This document shows positions 1 to 6,209 of a stretch of DNA of 6,619 nt, piece by piece. How positions within the stretch are numbered: the first letter of the stretch is position 1; every line of letters begins with the position of its first letter. The stretch is from the NCBI GenBank assembly GCA_026982035.1, contig JALSHW010000014.1:1-6619 (forward strand), in the 5' to 3' direction. The position numbers and the translations under genes are program-made. The DNA comes from Phycisphaerales bacterium (GTDB taxonomy: Bacteria > Planctomycetota > Phycisphaerae > Phycisphaerales > UBA1924). Under the pieces are notes generated by a model, which was given only the letters and a program-made list of their open reading frames with translations, searched no databases and had not been told where the DNA came from.

Positions 1-1
1 C

Positions 2-526
2 TTGATCTACGCCGGTCACATGCTCATCCCCAATGTCTGGATGCGCTTCATGCTCCCAGTCTGGCTCGTGATGACCCACGCGATGGCCGTCCTGGCCCTT
101 GCCCAATACCTCGGACGACGCTCCCCACCGATCTCCCGACGGGCCGCGATCTTTGCAGGTGTGGGCTGGGGGGTCTGCTCGCTCTTGCTCTTGGCACTCG
201 CCTGGGATCGCAAAGGCACCGATGGACTCTGGCCAAACGCAATCCCCATGACCGCCCTGTACTACCCAGCCATCGGGGTCATCCTCTTTGGAGTCTTCAT
301 CTACCGCCGCACCCGACGCCACGGCACCGGCCCCAAACTCGGCGAACGCATCACACGCTACGGCGCCATCTGGCCAACCCTCTATGGCATCGGATGGCTC
401 CAAGGAGCCGGACACCACAAAGAAGCACTCCTCATGACCGCCCTCAGCGCCGTCGGCTTCTTGTCCATGACCGTCTTACGCGAACTGTACGACCTCATCG
501 ACCAACCCGTCGGATACCGCCTCTAG
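2..526 (+). CDS. Multi-pass membrane protein, 3' part, function unknown
   Basis: The frame is open from the window edge to a TAG stop at 524-526. The first codon is TTG and the first ATG is codon 7, so the true start is probably upstream and this is a 3' fragment of about 174 codons. Hydrophobic segments at about residues 17-38, 48-68, 83-102 and 142-160 look like membrane helices, and a weaker one lies around 120-133. A basic loop (YRRTRRHGTG, 101-110) after the third helix would be expected on the cytoplasmic side. I recognise no family motif and give no function. The stop codon lies inside the terminal inverted repeat of the downstream element (522-689), so the last residues may have been changed or shortened by that insertion. 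The gene converges on the permease gene ending at 701. It is confidently coding because of its sustained hydrophobic pattern and C-ending codons. Confidence 0.75.
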   Translation: MIYAGHMLIPNVWMRFMLPVWLVMTHAMAVLALAQYLGRRSPPISRRAAIFAGVGWGVCSLLLLALAWDRKGTDGLWPNAIPMTALYYPAIGVILFGVFIYRRTRRHGTGPKLGERITRYGAIWPTLYGIGWLQGAGHHKEALLMTALSAVGFLSMTVLRELYDLIDQPVGYRL

Positions 527-689
527 GTCGTGTCTGACGGCTCTAAAGGGTGCCCCGCTGGTGGATTCTTATCCACCTGCGGGTCTTGGTGGTACAAAAA
601 ACATCTGGCGGTCAAAGACCCGAAGGTGGCAAAGCCCACCATCGGGGCACCCAGAGAAGAACACTTGGAGCCGTCAGACACAGCCTAGA
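522..689. repeat. MITE-like element R1 with terminal inverted repeats and nested hairpins
   Basis: The ends are inverted repeats: 522-543 matches the reverse complement of 668-689 at 20 of 22 positions, with the two mismatches a TC/CT swap. TA dinucleotides lie at 524-525 and 686-687, as would fit an element that targets TA, such as the Tc1/mariner/IS630 group (inference). Inside is a second inverted repeat, GGGTGCCCC (548-556) with GGGGCACCC (644-652), extended by GGTGG (560-564) with CCACC (636-640). Within that are a hairpin GGTGGA/TCCACC (about 560-577) and a longer stem, CCACC plus CGGGTCTT (573-577, 580-587) with AAGACCCG plus GGTGG (615-622, 625-629). No credible gene is inside. It fills the gap between two convergent genes. 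Relatives lie at 4897-4984 and 6092-6184. Confidence 0.8.
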
Positions 690-700
690 ACAACTCCGCT

Positions 701-1558
701 TTAGAAAAGCTCAAGAGCAAAGAACATCGCCGTAAACACAAGGTCAGCAATCACAATCGCCACAATGCACTCGACCACGGTATAAGTCGTCGCTCGACCA
801 ACACCGGCCGCCCCACCTGTCACACGCAATCCATTGGTACACGCAATAATCCCAATGAGCATCCCAAAGACCGCCCCCTTGGCAACACCCGTCCAAAAAT
901 CCACCATCTTGGCTTGCTGGAGCATGTTGTCCATATAGGTCTCATACGGAATATCAAGCACCGTAATAGCGATCCCTATCGACGCAACGATGGCCGCAAA
1001 ACTCGACATCACCCCAAGCAATGTCATCGAAATCGTCGCAGCAATCACACGAGGCACCACCAAAAACCGCACAGGATTCAACGCATGGGCTTCGAGTGCC
1101 TCGATCTCCTCAGACACCACCATCGTCCCGATCTCCGCAGCAATCGACGCACCAGCAAACCCCGTCAACACAATCGCACCAATCAATGGCCCAAGCTCAC
1201 GCAACACCGCCACCGAAATAATATTCGCGATCTTATCCTTAGACCCAAAATCCTCCAACGGCGGAGCCAACTGCAACGCCAAAATCAACCCCACCGCACC
1301 CGACACAATCACCACAATAAAAATCGAACGCACACCAATCCGAACCACCTGCGAGATCACCGCACTACGCCCAAGCCGATACTTCTTGGTGGTCAACCCT
1401 CGATAAACCCACTTGACCGCCGTCGCAAAAAGAGAAAACACCTCACCAGTATGCGAAACAATCCCCAACACACGACGACCAAGCATCGCGACAGGATACA
1501 GCACAATCAACGCAATCATCGGCAACTTGAATTTGGTTTCTTCGTGTGGGGTGTTCAT
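701..1558 (-). CDS. mlaE: MlaE/YrbE-family ABC transporter permease
   Basis: This 285-residue protein is a member of the MlaE (DUF140) permease family, the inner-membrane subunit of ABC systems that move phospholipids or other lipids between the membranes with MlaF ATPase, MlaB and MCE-domain MlaD partners. Family signatures are visible: RELGPL at 120-125, AAEIGTM followed by SEEIEAL at 140-155, NPVRFLVVPR at 161-170, and the C-terminal G-rich segment NGLRVTGGAAGVGRATT at 242-258. Hydrophobic stretches at about 12-30, 76-97, 125-147, 170-200, 226-240 and 261-283 fit the family topology. Its length is near the usual 260-290. The ATG at 1558 has no clear Shine-Dalgarno upstream; it is the natural start because the N-terminal amphipathic region is complete. 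It is the last gene of the minus-strand set, 74 bases after the STAS gene. No MlaF ATPase or MCE protein is in the window. The family is certain; the symbol is by family only. Confidence 0.9.
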   Translation of the reverse strand: MNTPHEETKFKLPMIALIVLYPVAMLGRRVLGIVSHTGEVFSLFATAVKWVYRGLTTKKYRLGRSAVISQVVRIGVRSIFIVVIVSGAVGLILALQLAPPLEDFGSKDKIANIISVAVLRELGPLIGAIVLTGFAGASIAAEIGTMVVSEEIEALEAHALNPVRFLVVPRVIAATISMTLLGVMSSFAAIVASIGIAITVLDIPYETYMDNMLQQAKMVDFWTGVAKGAVFGMLIGIIACTNGLRVTGGAAGVGRATTYTVVECIVAIVIADLVFTAMFFALELF

Positions 1559-1632
1559 GAGTAGGGCTCAATACAATGAGAGTATCGCACACCCAGCCCA
1601 ATTTGTCCAGCCGGGCAGAGAATCCCACAAAC

Positions 1633-1986
1633 TCAACAATCCAACGCCTCTTGACGAGAGTCCTTAATACTAAAAAACGCATCAAGCCGAGCAATCTCAA
1701 AAATCGCCCGAACCTTGGTCGTCATCGAAACAAGATGCAAGGGCACAGCATGGCTCTTGGCTATCCGCATCGCTTCAACCAGCGTTGCCAGACCCGATGA
1801 ATCCATGTACTGTACCTCACCAAGATCAATAATCATCCGGTCAAGCCCGGGCTTGAGCTCGCTCTTGATCGCCGATCGCAAAATCGGAGATCGACTCATA
1901 TCAATATCCGCCGTCGGAACAAGAATCACCACACCAGTCTCAGGCGATTCGGTGCGTACGAAGTCGTTGTCAGAAGCAGCAGCCAT
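1633..1986 (-). CDS. STAS-domain protein, anti-sigma factor antagonist-like
   Basis: A 117-residue single STAS domain. It carries the RsbV/SpoIIAA signature YMDSSGLATLVEAM at 60-73; one serine of the DSSG motif (63-64) is where such proteins are phosphorylated by their partner kinase. Beta strands such as GVVILVPTADID (18-29) and RMIIDLGEV (50-58) fit the fold. The length is typical (about 100-120). The frame stays open upstream to 2142, but that would overlap the kinase gene. Two adjacent ATGs (1989 and 1986) follow a GAGAGGG, which is about 5 bases from the second, so I chose 1986; 1989 is equally possible. It lies between an RsbW-like kinase gene and an MlaE permease gene. It could therefore act as an RsbV-type partner-switch protein in the cytoplasm, or as the MlaB-type STAS subunit of the transporter. 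The intact DSSG and the upstream kinase favour the first. Confidence 0.88.
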   Translation of the reverse strand: MAAASDNDFVRTESPETGVVILVPTADIDMSRSPILRSAIKSELKPGLDRMIIDLGEVQYMDSSGLATLVEAMRIAKSHAVPLHLVSMTTKVRAIFEIARLDAFFSIKDSRQEALDC

Positions 1987-2077
1987 CATGTCCCTCTCTA
2001 CCCAAACCAATCCAGACACAGAGTCAATCTGTCCACAACAACAGCATCGGCATAATTCGGGAGTTCTTAGGATGGTA

Positions 2078-2590
2078 TCAAGAAATTCTTGCTTGCGCAG
2101 GGTTTGAACCAGACGATCTTTGCCCAATTCTCGGGGCCTCATCAGGTCTAGGGGCGGATTTGCTCATTTTGAGCCGCATCCCTGTCCCATTGCGCTTCTC
2201 AAAAACAACCTGATCCATCACCTCACGCATGATGTGCACCCCCAACCCCCCCGGCTTGATGTCCGCCAGATCACGCCCGCAAATGGTACTGGGATCGACC
2301 TGCTTGGCTTCATCCTCGATAATGATCTCGATGCCCCCATAAGTCGTTTCGTCGGGTTGCTGTGGATAAATCGTCAGCCAGATCGGTCGATCCGTCGCCT
2401 TGTTGTACCCATGCCGAATGATATTGCACATCGCCTCATCCAAAGCCAACGCAATCTTGGAACACTCCATATCCCCAAATCCCACCCGATGGGCAATCGA
2501 CGACACCAACTCACGAGCACCACACAGGTACATCGGGTCGGAGACCAATTCGATCTTGATGGGTTTGGATCTGCTCATGGGGGTCATCAT
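2078..2590 (-). CDS. RsbW/SpoIIAB-like ATP-binding serine kinase (anti-sigma factor type)
   Basis: A GHKL ATPase of the HATPase_c_2 type, 170 residues from the chosen start. Motifs, numbered from that start: N box [14 protein letters not shown] at 49-62 with the Glu52/Asn56 pair; D box [11 protein letters not shown] around 90-100; G box [10 protein letters not shown] at 112-121; and NGTGMRLKM at 134-142. Such proteins bind a sigma factor or other target and phosphorylate a STAS antagonist; a STAS gene follows 91 bases downstream. The D box reads DEA where DxG is usual, an oddity. After the domain there is a hydrophilic, probably disordered tail of about 25 residues. The start is uncertain: a TTG at 2623 and ATGs at 2590, 2587 and 2578 are all in frame and none has a clear Shine-Dalgarno. 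All of them precede the domain. The regulated target is not in the window. Confidence 0.87.
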   Translation of the reverse strand: MMTPMSRSKPIKIELVSDPMYLCGARELVSSIAHRVGFGDMECSKIALALDEAMCNIIRHGYNKATDRPIWLTIYPQQPDETTYGGIEIIIEDEAKQVDPSTICGRDLADIKPGGLGVHIMREVMDQVVFEKRNGTGMRLKMSKSAPRPDEAPRIGQRSSGSNPAQARIS

Positions 2591-2640
2591 CAATGGTTTG
2601 GTTTCAATCAATTTGGATTCCAATCGATTCTGTAGACTCC

Positions 2641-3072
2641 TCAGCCCTCTTGCCTTGAACCGCTCCTGGGTTCACTTCCTGACTCACTTATCGGTGCTTC
2701 ATCATCCTCCGCATCAGAGTCCTCGTCCAAGTCCTCATCAGGGTCCGATATTCCGATTCGATCCCGCCACCGTTCAATGGCTTCGAGCCGTTCCCACTGC
2801 GGAGCGGCGTGGTCATAGTCCAGCGTCGTCCCTTCCCGCTGCTCCAACGCCCGAATCGCCAACATCCGCTCGGCGGGGTCGGTGGACCCGAGCTTCTCAA
2901 CGAGTTGGATCCGTGATTCCTGGTCGTCCTCCTGGGCCGCCAAAGCAATGGCATCAAGCCGTTTGGTCGGTGCGGGTGAATCGAACCCAATCTTGGGACT
3001 CGGGCACCCGCCCAATACACACAGTGTTCCAATCAATCCAACAGCATGCAACCCACGATCAAATCTCAACAT
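2641..3072 (-). CDS. Predicted lipoprotein with a HEAT-like segment and acidic tail
   Basis: A 143-residue protein of unknown function. The N-terminus is a short lipoprotein signal: Arg3 and Arg6, a hydrophobic stretch at 8-20 and a lipobox LGGC at 20-23, so Cys23 would be lipidated. Residues about 37-80 ([10 protein letters not shown]... then [18 protein letters not shown]) resemble one or two HEAT repeats, helical pairs used for protein binding. A Trp/Arg-rich helix follows (91-106). Residues 109-134 are very rich in Asp and Glu and probably disordered. It is the first of the four minus-strand genes; its stop is 50 bases before the kinase ATG at 2590, or 17 before the alternative TTG. This suggests co-transcription. 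It could be an envelope-side component for the permease or simply a neighbour. Coding status is well supported by the lipobox and the tight packing. Confidence 0.75.
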   Translation of the reverse strand: MLRFDRGLHAVGLIGTLCVLGGCPSPKIGFDSPAPTKRLDAIALAAQEDDQESRIQLVEKLGSTDPAERMLAIRALEQREGTTLDYDHAAPQWERLEAIERWRDRIGISDPDEDLDEDSDAEDDEAPISESGSEPRSGSRQEG

Positions 3073-3239
3073 GCAACAATGCTATGCCCCACCCACCCAC
3101 ACGACCCAGATTCCCTATTCGGACCAACTCAACCACCTGTTCCGACATCCACCCAGATTGTGCGTGCGCCTACACTCTCCCCCAACTCTCCACAGAGCCA
3201 TCCACAGCCCGTTATCGGACCCAAACACGGATCCCGCCC
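3073..3239. promoter_or_regulatory. Divergent intergenic region between lipoprotein gene and guaA
   Basis: These 167 bases separate the start of the minus-strand operon (3072) from the guaA start (3240), so promoters for both must lie here or inside the genes. The plus strand is C-rich. A TACACT at 3171-3176 could be a -10 hexamer for guaA, but no good -35 stands at the right distance. I see no convincing minus-strand promoter, no operator and no purine riboswitch. The region is listed by position, not by motif. Confidence 0.4.
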
Positions 3240-4823
3240 ATGCCCTCCACCCACATCCACGACGAAACCATCCCCGTCCTCGATTTCGGCTCCCAAACCG
3301 CCCAACTCATCTGCCGACGCGTCCGCGATGCCGGCGTCCACTCTGTCCTCGTCGCCCCCACCATCACCGCCGATCAACTCGCCGCCATGAACCCAAAGGG
3401 CATCATCCTCTCCGGCGGCCCATCCTCGGTCTCCGACGACAACGCCCCCACCATGGACCCCAAAATCCTCGAACTCGGCATCCCCATCCTCGGCATCTGC
3501 TATGGCATGCAACTCACCTGCAAACTCCTCGGCGCCACCGTCACCAAAGAAAACCACTCCGAGTTCGGCCGAGCCATGCTCAACATCACCCCACACGATC
3601 CAACCTCGCACAACCCAGGCATCTTCACCGCCATCCCCGAATCCACCCAAGTATGGATGTCCCATGGCGACCAAATCTCCCACCTCGGAAACGCCCATCT
3701 TGAATCCATCGCCACAACCGACACCTGCCCCAACGCCGCCGTCCGCTCAACCAACCCAAACCACACCTTCATCGGCGTCCAGTTCCACCCAGAAGTCACC
3801 CACACCCTCCATGGCCCGGACCTCTTCCGCAACTTCCTCTACGAAATCTGCAAATGCTCAGGCCTCTGGAAAATGGCCGACTTCGCCAACGAAGCCGCCC
3901 AAAAAGTCAAAGAAGCCGTCGGCGACAAACGCGTCATCTGTGGCCTCTCCGGCGGGGTCGATTCCTCCGTCGTCGCCGCCCTCCTCCACAAAGCCATCGG
4001 CGACCAACTCACCTGCGTCTTCGTCGACAACGGCCTCCTCCGCAAAAAAGAACGCGACCTCGTCGAACACACCTTCAAAGACCACTTCAACATCGACCTC
4101 CGCGTCGTTGACGCTTCGAAGGAGTTCCTCGACGACCTCGCCGGCATCGACGACCCACAAGAAAAACGCAAACGCATCGGCCACCGCTTCATCGAAGTCT
4201 TCAAAGAAGCCGCCAAAGATATTCCAGACGCCGACTTCCTCGCCCAAGGCACCCTCTACCCCGATGTCATCGAATCAGGCCATGGCCATTCGGGAAACTC
4301 CGCCAACATCAAACTCCACCACAATGTCGGAGGCCTCCCCGAAGAACTCGGCTTCAAACTCATCGAACCCGTCAGAGAGTTGTTCAAGGATGAAGTCCGC
4401 GCCCTGGGCACCGTCCTGGGCGTCCCCGATTCCATCGTCTGGCGACACCCATTCCCAGGCCCAGGGCTCGCTGTGCGTGTACTTGGCGACATCACCGAAG
4501 ACAAACTCGAAATCGTCCGCAACGCCGACGAGATTCTGCTCGAAGAAATCGTCGCGGCCGGGCTCTACCGCAAGACCAGCCAGGTCTTCGCCGTCCTCCT
4601 CCCAATCCAATCCGTCGGCGTCATGGGCGACGGCCGGACTTATGAGCGCGTCATCGCACTCCGAGCCGTCGAAACCCAAGACTTCATGACCGCCGACTGG
4701 GCAAGAATCCCCTTCGATGTCCTCGCCCGAATTTCAACCCGCATCATCAACGAAGTCGCCGGCATCAACCGAGTCGTCTACGACATCTCAAGCAAACCCC
4801 CAGCGACAATCGAGTGGGAATAA
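3240..4823 (+). CDS. guaA: GMP synthase (glutamine-hydrolysing)
   Basis: Complete 527-residue GuaA, close to the usual 510-530. It makes GMP from XMP, ATP and glutamine, the last step of guanine nucleotide synthesis, in the cytoplasm. Domains in order: class I glutamine amidotransferase, about 8-205, with the nucleophile Cys87 in GICYGMQ and His183/Glu185 in QFHPEV; ATP pyrophosphatase, about 213-405, with the P-loop SGGVDSS at 237-243, the [11 protein letters not shown] segment at 261-271 and [12 protein letters not shown] at 336-347; C-terminal dimerisation domain with [14 protein letters not shown] at 403-416, GDGRTYERV at 463-471 and the terminal [11 protein letters not shown] at 517-527. 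The frame is open far upstream of 3240, but that part is antisense to the lipoprotein and kinase genes and lacks family sequence. The ATG at 3240 sits just before the conserved [14 protein letters not shown]. Only a weak GGA precedes it. Codons are strongly C-ending. It stands alone; guaB is not adjacent. Confidence 0.97.
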   Translation: MPSTHIHDETIPVLDFGSQTAQLICRRVRDAGVHSVLVAPTITADQLAAMNPKGIILSGGPSSVSDDNAPTMDPKILELGIPILGICYGMQLTCKLLGATVTKENHSEFGRAMLNITPHDPTSHNPGIFTAIPESTQVWMSHGDQISHLGNAHLESIATTDTCPNAAVRSTNPNHTFIGVQFHPEVTHTLHGPDLFRNFLYEICKCSGLWKMADFANEAAQKVKEAVGDKRVICGLSGGVDSSVVAALLHKAIGDQLTCVFVDNGLLRKKERDLVEHTFKDHFNIDLRVVDASKEFLDDLAGIDDPQEKRKRIGHRFIEVFKEAAKDIPDADFLAQGTLYPDVIESGHGHSGNSANIKLHHNVGGLPEELGFKLIEPVRELFKDEVRALGTVLGVPDSIVWRHPFPGPGLAVRVLGDITEDKLEIVRNADEILLEEIVAAGLYRKTSQVFAVLLPIQSVGVMGDGRTYERVIALRAVETQDFMTADWARIPFDVLARISTRIINEVAGINRVVYDISSKPPATIEWE

Positions 4824-4826
4824 CCC

Positions 4827-4878
4827 GTGGCACAGGCATCCCGCCTGTGTTTCTTACTGTTTCTGATTCTGGTGCCAC
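4827..4878 (+). terminator. Nested hairpins after guaA, possible terminator
   Basis: Four bases after the guaA stop, CACAGGC (4831-4837) and GCCTGTG (4843-4849) form a 7-bp stem with a 5-base loop, followed by TTTCTT. An alternative wider stem pairs GTGGCAC (4827-4833) with GTGCCAC (4872-4878). The first stem has the shape of an intrinsic terminator with a poor T run. The wider pairing makes it look also like a repeat element of its own. Confidence 0.5.
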
Positions 4879-4896
4879 CGCTTGACCGTCTTCGGC

Positions 4897-4984
4897 GGGT
4901 GCCCCGTTGGTGGATTCTTATCCACCTGCGGGTCTTGGTAGTTCAAGGCCTATTTGATAATTCAAAGACCCGAAGGTGGCACCC
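4897..4984. repeat. Hairpin repeat R2, same family and orientation as R1
   Basis: Bases 4897-4939 match 548-590 of R1 at 42 of 43 positions, and 4962-4981 matches 612-631 exactly. Conserved pairings are the GGTGGA/TCCACC hairpin (about 4909-4926) and the stem CCACC plus CGGGTCTT (4922-4926, 4929-4936) with AAGACCCG plus GGTGG (4965-4972, 4975-4979). The loop between them differs fully from that of R1. The right outer arm lacks about 16 bases present in R1, but GGCACCC (4978-4984) can still close on GGGTGCC (4897-4903). The TIR-like ends of R1 are absent. It lies between guaA and a minus-strand gene remnant. Confidence 0.85.
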
Positions 4985-4996
4985 CACTATACAAAA

Positions 4997-5105
4997 CACT
5001 CAATAATCCGCATACGGATCAACCTCCCCATCAACCGCCCCGCCGTTCTCAATCACATCATGCTCATGATACGAAAGCGCCGCCGCCCCACCAAGCAGCA
5101 CCGCC
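4997..5105. repeat. Direct repeat copy A (109 bp), matching 6210-6318
   Basis: This stretch is identical to 6210-6318 at 108 of 109 positions; the one difference is C at 5063 against T at 6276. Similarity stops abruptly at both ends. In copy B the sequence is the 3' end of the minus-strand membrane protein gene. The copies lie 1213 bases apart and flank the PEP-CTERM-like gene. Confidence 0.95.
5000..5105 (-). pseudogene. Duplicated 3' end of the membrane protein gene (remnant)
   Basis: Read on the minus strand, this segment encodes the last 35 residues of the gene that ends at 6213, from AVLLGGAAALSYHEHD through PYADY and the TGA at 5000-5002. The only base change is synonymous (GAG for GAA at the Glu of HEHD). 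Upstream of 5105 the sequence no longer matches the intact gene, so most of the gene is absent. The frame happens to stay open to an ATG at 5119, giving a 39-codon frame, and further to a TTG, adding hydrophobic residues. There is no Shine-Dalgarno. I call it a remnant, though a small membrane peptide cannot be excluded. Confidence 0.7.
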
Positions 5106-5142
5106 CAAACACAGGCCATGACACAAAAAAAAGGCAAGTCAT

Positions 5143-5160
5143 GAGTTCAGAACTGAATTC
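5143..5160. promoter_or_regulatory. Imperfect palindrome, possible operator
   Basis: GAGTTCAG (5143-5150) and CTGAATTC (5153-5160) form an inverted repeat with a 2-base centre and one G-T wobble. It lies just before the putative promoter at 5172-5199, so it could be a regulator site, but no regulator is known and palindromes of this size can arise by chance. Confidence 0.3.
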
Positions 5161-5171
5161 CCAACCTTTAT

Positions 5172-5199
5172 TTGCAACCGAGCCAATTTGAAGTATAGA
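5172..5199 (+). promoter_or_regulatory. Putative sigma-70-type promoter of the PEP-CTERM-like gene
   Basis: TTGCAA (5172-5177) and TATAGA (5194-5199) are separated by 16 bases, a fair match to the -35/-10 pattern. The predicted start of transcription near 5206 would leave a leader of about 50 bases before the ATG at 5258. It lies in the relatively AT-rich stretch that begins right after direct repeat A, so the gene seems to carry its own promoter within the duplicated unit. Confidence 0.45.
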
Positions 5200-5257
5200 A
5201 TACCAAACACGGCCTCCAACACCCCCCCAAACAAATTCCAAGCAGGCGGCAGCGGCA

Positions 5258-6034
5258 ATGAATACACAAACAACAGCACTAAGCATAATTGCGCTCTTTA
5301 CAGCCGTCGAGGCGGTCCACGCACAGAGGACCCGCCTCTACATTGATGATTATTACATCGACTATGTAAGATCCCGACAAAGTCTTGCCGTCGTCGACGA
5401 TGTCTTGTATGCTGGCGGCCGCACATACGACCCAAACAATCTTTCTTTTGGCCCAAACGGCGAACAACCCGGTACTTCTACATCTCTTGGCCGCGCATAC
5501 GACGAAATCACTGGCAATAGTTATGTAGGCACACTCGGATTTATTTACAATCCTGTGACAAACGCCCAATTTATAACTCTCTTGAACGGCACATCTTCAA
5601 TCGCTGCTTTCGATAACAATCTGATGGAAGTCTCAAACAATCTATTTGGCGTGCAAAATACACAAACCGGCCAATACATGACCTACAACAACTTCTTCAA
5701 TACCACCCGTGCCGTCCGGGGGCTTACCGCCGAAAATATCAATGGCGAAATGCACTTATTTTATTCAATTGGTTCAGAAGTATTACAAGCACGCGTGCTG
5801 GGCAATCTGTACGACGGCTCTGCAAGTCTTGAAACTATTCAAACATACTATCATAGAAACATCGACCTGGGTCTTATCACTGGAGTTGATCTGTACAACA
5901 ACAATACAAGAATAGCCTTCGCCACCCGTGAAGGTCTGGGTGCCAGCTACATCAACATCATCCCAGCACCGGCCTCCGGAACCCTGCTCTTAACGACCCT
6001 TGCCCTTACCACAACCCGCCGCCGCCGAACCTGA
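5258..6034 (+). CDS. Secreted protein with PEP-CTERM-like C-terminal sorting signal
   Basis: A 258-residue protein of unknown function. Residues 1-22 look like a Sec signal peptide, with a likely cut after VHA (20-22). The body (23-230) is rich in Asn, Thr, Tyr and Gly with alternating hydrophobic positions. It contains strand-like segments such as SLAVVDDVLYAGG (42-54) and GEMHLFYSIGS (163-173), which suggests a beta-rich, perhaps propeller-like exported domain (inference). The C-terminus has PAPASG (236-241), a hydrophobic stretch (242-250) and RRRR (254-257), the three-part layout of PEP-CTERM signals recognised by exosortase-type systems. This points to envelope or extracellular delivery. 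The ATG has only a distant AGGCGG upstream. Codons are clearly more A/T-ending than in guaA, suggesting a different origin or low expression. The gene sits alone between the two direct repeats. No exosortase is nearby, as is usual. Confidence 0.85.
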   Translation: MNTQTTALSIIALFTAVEAVHAQRTRLYIDDYYIDYVRSRQSLAVVDDVLYAGGRTYDPNNLSFGPNGEQPGTSTSLGRAYDEITGNSYVGTLGFIYNPVTNAQFITLLNGTSSIAAFDNNLMEVSNNLFGVQNTQTGQYMTYNNFFNTTRAVRGLTAENINGEMHLFYSIGSEVLQARVLGNLYDGSASLETIQTYYHRNIDLGLITGVDLYNNNTRIAFATREGLGASYINIIPAPASGTLLLTTLALTTTRRRRT

Positions 6035-6091
6035 CACCCCATCACCACACACAATACATGGCTATGTTCTTGAGTTAGGCTGTGCCTGGCC

Positions 6092-6184
6092 GGGTGCCCT
6101 GCTTACGCGCAGCTTAAGCAGGTTTTTACAACCACCAAGACCTGCTTAAACCCGATGAAGACATCGGGCATAAGCAGGGCACCC
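6092..6184. repeat. Hairpin repeat R3, inverted relative of R1/R2 with a three-way fold
   Basis: A perfect 14-bp outer stem joins 6092-6105 and 6171-6184 (GGGTGCCCTGCTTA and its complement). Inside are a perfect 10-bp hairpin, 6114-6123 with 6140-6149, and a 7-bp hairpin CCCGATG/CATCGGG, 6151-6157 with 6162-6168. ACCACCAAGACC at 6131-6142 is the reverse complement of the R1 core at 582-593, so R3 is inverted relative to R1. The flank 6076-6088 also matches the reverse complement of the R1 right end (675-687) at 12 of 13 positions, including the TA. It lies between the convergent PEP-CTERM-like gene and the last gene. Confidence 0.85.
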
Positions 6185-6190
6185 AAAATT

Positions 6191-6204
6191 ACTTTGAACA
6201 AAGT
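6191..6204. terminator. Small hairpin downstream of the last minus-strand gene
   Basis: ACTTTG (6191-6196) and CAAAGT (6199-6204) form a perfect 6-bp stem with a 2-base loop, 9 bases beyond the stop of the minus-strand gene. It is AT-rich, and on the minus strand AATTTT follows. It could help end transcription but the stem is weak and the loop too tight to be sure. Confidence 0.25.
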
Positions 6205-6209
6205 GCCAC

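Noticed and set aside
550..735. 61-codon frame starting in repeat R1
   Set aside because: It is made of the hairpin repeat itself and then runs into the 3' end of mlaE on the other strand; the repeat structure explains it.
914..1564. 216-codon and 138-codon plus-strand frames across mlaE
   Set aside because: They are antisense to a well-recognised MlaE gene and have biased His/Asn/Arg/Thr composition typical of shadow frames.
1633..2142. Longer STAS protein with a Cys-rich N-terminal extension
   Set aside because: It would overlap the 3' end of the kinase gene, and the GAGAGGG before the 1989/1986 ATGs marks a better start just ahead of the domain.
2400..3239. Upstream open extension of the guaA frame by 280 codons
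   Set aside because: It is antisense to the lipoprotein and kinase genes, has no family sequence, and GuaA is complete from the ATG at 3240.
3073..3239. Riboswitch or strong promoter upstream of guaA
   Set aside because: No purine-riboswitch core or stable leader hairpin was found, and -35/-10 pairs are poorly spaced.
3502..4689. 395-codon Ser/Pro/Thr-rich frame inside guaA, plus long minus-strand frames there
   Set aside because: These are shadows of guaA. Its strong C-ending codon bias removes stops in other frames; composition is low-complexity and no start signal or domain is seen.
4976..5191. 71-codon plus-strand frame over direct repeat A
   Set aside because: It is antisense to the duplicated gene end, and a similar plus-strand frame appears over copy B (6273-6500), as expected from shadowing.
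6092..6184. tRNA-like cloverleaf in R3
   Set aside because: The branched fold resembles a tRNA, but there is no T-loop GTTCRA motif, no proper anticodon arm, and stem lengths do not fit.
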